From assembly GCA_051251725.1 (NCBI GenBank), contig JBPOFN010000042.1:1-34897 (forward strand): a stretch of 34,897 nt of DNA, written 5' to 3'. Shown piece after piece: positions 32,968-34,897 of the stretch. Position numbers and translations under genes: made by a program. This stretch comes from JALZUE01 sp051251725 (lineage in GTDB: Bacteria > Pseudomonadota > Gammaproteobacteria > Enterobacterales > Alteromonadaceae). How positions within the stretch are numbered: position 1 is the first letter of the stretch; every line of letters begins with the position of its first letter. The notes under the pieces were generated by a model. It searched no databases. It had not been told where the DNA came from and saw only the letters and a list, made by a program, of their open reading frames with translations.

Positions 32968-33435
32968 ATGATGAGTAGCAAAATATTTACCCCGTTAATC
33001 CCTGTATTAGCACTAATAGGTGCTTTTAGTTCTGCACAAGCATTCGCAGATTCAAAAAAAATTCGCCAAACCATTACTCCAACACAATATGGCTTTTCAC
33101 ACGCTAATGCGGTGATAGAAAGTAGTCCTATGTTATACGTGTCAGGACAAGTAGGCGCGAGTAAAACTGGCTCAAACGATTTTTATTCGCAAGTCGACAG
33201 GTCATTCGATAGTTTACAAGCGGTACTAAAAAAATCAGGTGCAGACTTTAAAGATGTTGTCAAAATCACTTTACTGATCACCGATTACGATCCTGATAAA
33301 CTTGCTTATATGGTAAAAAAACGCAAAGCCATATTTGGTGATTCTCCTCCGGCAAGCACTTTGATCCCCGTTACTCGACTTTATACCGATGGAGTCATGT
33401 TCGAAATTGATGCCATCGCAATACTACGTAAGTAA
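32968..33435 (+). CDS. Exported RidA-family protein
   Basis: 155 residues: a signal peptide (about 1-27, LIPVLALIGAFSSAQAFA) and a RidA/YjgF/UK114 fold (MLYVSGQVGASKTG, SFDSLQAVLKKSGADFKDVV, ending VMFEIDAIAILRK). RidA enzymes deaminate reactive enamines and imines using an Arg in a PAR motif. Here that site reads PPAST, so the Arg is replaced by Ser and deaminase activity is doubtful. Export is also unusual for this family. CTAAGGAAAA precedes ATGATG. It lies 33 bases before the cyclase gene, pointing to a shared operon. Confidence 0.87.
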   Translation: MMSSKIFTPLIPVLALIGAFSSAQAFADSKKIRQTITPTQYGFSHANAVIESSPMLYVSGQVGASKTGSNDFYSQVDRSFDSLQAVLKKSGADFKDVVKITLLITDYDPDKLAYMVKKRKAIFGDSPPASTLIPVTRLYTDGVMFEIDAIAILRK

Positions 33436-33468
33436 TCACCTAGATCTAAATAAACATGGATAAATCTC

Positions 33469-34458
33469 ATGAAAAAAAGTAATTTCACATCAGTTCTTAC
33501 ACTTATTGCAGTAATGGGCACTTTAACCTTTACTTCTGTCTATGCAGATCAAAGTAAAGTCGGTAAAAGTCCGTGGGGGCCAGATGACGAAATTGGTCGT
33601 TTAAATTTAATGACCGAAGCGTCAAAAGCATTAGTACTTTCACGTATCAGTGGCGGTGACGTTTATGATCTCTCTGTTGAGTACTTCATGGGCATGCCTG
33701 GTTGGTTTCCTGCTGGCGACCCAAGATATACATTCTGGATGACTCATACACCACAAGGCACTGTTAACAGTGATCCTATGAATGTTGGCAAGGAAATGAA
33801 TGAACATGTCAGTTATTCTGGCTCTGCAATTTCCATGTACACACACACAGGTACCCATATTGATGCGCTTAACCATTTCGGACTAGATGGTAAAATATAT
33901 AATGGCTTTGATGCAGACAAAGACTTAGGTGACCGCGGCTGGAATAAAACAGGTGCTGAAACTATACCGCCCATTGTTGCTCGTGGTGTTTTAATTGATG
34001 TCGCCGAAGATCAAGGTGTTGAAGTATTACCACCAAACTTTCGTATTGGCAAAAAAGAAATACAAAGCGCACTTAAAAGTCAAAAAATAATACTGGAGAC
34101 AGGCGATGTTGTACTTATTCGTACGGGGAAAATGGTCAATTATAAGAACACTGAAGCCTACCTTGAAGCACCTGCTGGACTCGGCATGACGGGTGCCAGA
34201 TATTTGGTAGAACAAGGCGCTATGGTCATCGGCGGAGATAACCTTAGCCTAGAGGCATTTCCTTCAGAGATAGAGGGAAATTATCTCCCAGTTCACACTT
34301 ATCTATTGGCGCAACACGGCATCCCTATTATGGAGTTGGTTAACTTAGAAAAACTTTCACAGAATAAAATTTATCAGTTTGCATTCATTGGGGGATCTCT
34401 AAAGTTAAGGGGCGCGGATGCTGCGCCAATGCGTCCTATTGCAATTCCTATTAAGTAA
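33469..34458 (+). CDS. Exported cyclase-family metal hydrolase (KynB-like fold)
   Basis: 329 residues. A signal peptide (about 1-26, ending SVYA) is followed by a cyclase-family domain. The hallmark HTGTHIDALNHF supplies ligands H126, H130, D132 and H136, and GDVVLIRTG and LSLEAFPS match further family blocks. Relatives include kynurenine formamidase and other amide or ester hydrolases acting on ring compounds; the substrate is open. It follows the exported RidA-like gene, suggesting a periplasmic pathway in which both act. Confidence 0.87.
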   Translation: MKKSNFTSVLTLIAVMGTLTFTSVYADQSKVGKSPWGPDDEIGRLNLMTEASKALVLSRISGGDVYDLSVEYFMGMPGWFPAGDPRYTFWMTHTPQGTVNSDPMNVGKEMNEHVSYSGSAISMYTHTGTHIDALNHFGLDGKIYNGFDADKDLGDRGWNKTGAETIPPIVARGVLIDVAEDQGVEVLPPNFRIGKKEIQSALKSQKIILETGDVVLIRTGKMVNYKNTEAYLEAPAGLGMTGARYLVEQGAMVIGGDNLSLEAFPSEIEGNYLPVHTYLLAQHGIPIMELVNLEKLSQNKIYQFAFIGGSLKLRGADAAPMRPIAIPIK

Positions 34459-34808
34459 ACCCGCAAGGCATACTACATAACACATGACACGACAATGACC
34501 GGACACATTAAGGTCATCTGAGGCGTTATTTTATGAAAGTATAATGAATGACCCTAAATATATATTAAGTAGTGAAACAGTAAGTTTGGCCAACTATTTG
34601 GAGTTGTTAAGCAATATTTTGTATGGCGCTATGTGCCCCAAAGCGAGATGGAATTTAATACCTAAAATCATATTAATCTAATGTCCGCTTTGGTATTTTT
34701 TAATCAAATTAGAATTTTTGACTTTATAGATTTCTGATGAAATTTTGAATAATTCTATTGTCTAACGCAGAGCTGATTTGTATCGGTTCAAATGTTGTTA
34801 AATAAACC
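34459..34808. other. Intergenic region at right edge
   Basis: No gene seen. It contains a short member of the dispersed repeat family (CTAATGTCCGCTTTGG near 34678-34693) before the 82-bp copy. No clear terminator for the cyclase gene is visible. Confidence 0.5.
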
Positions 34809-34897
34809 AGGCTAATGTCAGCAATCGTATCAAAGTGATCATTAGAGTGGATGATTTTAACCTATGAATTAAGTCCGCTTCGTGGCAATAGCGGACT
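34809..34897 (+). repeat. Dispersed repeat copy, cut by window edge
   Basis: Bases 34809-34890 are the reverse complement of 20521-20602 with two mismatches. The unit continues to a perfect 8-bp hairpin (AGTCCGCT at 34872-34879 with AGCGGACT at 34890-34897) at the last base of the window, so the element may extend further. Confidence 0.85.

Overview
The window looks like chromosomal DNA from an AT-rich marine gammaproteobacterium, most likely of the Alteromonadales (Colwellia, Thalassotalea, Pseudoalteromonas or Shewanella-like). This rests on base composition, protein flavour and gene set; no rRNA or other marker gene is present. I see no tRNA, rRNA or CRISPR array.

Left part (1-3.9 kb, minus strand): the first 272 codons of a type I-F Cas1 run off the left edge. 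Upstream of it lies a compact SOS operon, umuD-umuC-SRAP, headed by a perfect LexA box (3405-3420). Next come relics: a P4-type integrase reduced to its N-terminal arm-binding domain, preceded by repeated TGTGTACACA palindromes, and a 5' scrap that looks like exonuclease I (sbcB).

Middle (4-20 kb): a probable integrative element. Its left side is decayed: a perfect 6 x 12 bp tandem repeat, an unrecognised frameshifted gene and a frameshifted pentapeptide-repeat membrane protein. Its core is a tightly packed minus-strand defence operon in the order hsdR-hsdS-ATPase-HNH-hsdM. This is a complete type I restriction-modification system with a Septu (PtuAB)-like ATPase/HNH pair placed between hsdS and hsdM. 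Divergent from it are an unknown protein, an AlpA-type regulator, a replication initiator of the Rep_trans type and a full tyrosine integrase. Three small unknown genes and a stretch with strong RNA or DNA folding potential follow. A decayed second umuC 3' end (20064-20315) marks the probable right border.

Right part (20.3-34.9 kb): ordinary chromosome. It holds a lipoprotein amidohydrolase with a membrane-anchored AraC regulator, a LysR regulator divergent from an NAD(P)-binding reductase and a VOC protein, a group of exported proteins (two lipoproteins, a small beta-barrel, one secreted protein), and a glutathionyl-hydroquinone-reductase-like protein coupled to an EamA transporter. It ends with a LysR gene and two exported enzymes (RidA family, cyclase family). 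Intergenic spaces here carry a dispersed repeat family, including an 82-bp inverted pair with only two mismatches (20521-20602 and 34809-34890). I did not find this family inside the 4-20 kb element.

The most interesting unit is the five-gene RM/Septu operon. Its genes overlap or almost touch, so modification, restriction and a second ATPase-nuclease defence appear to be co-expressed from one mobile element.
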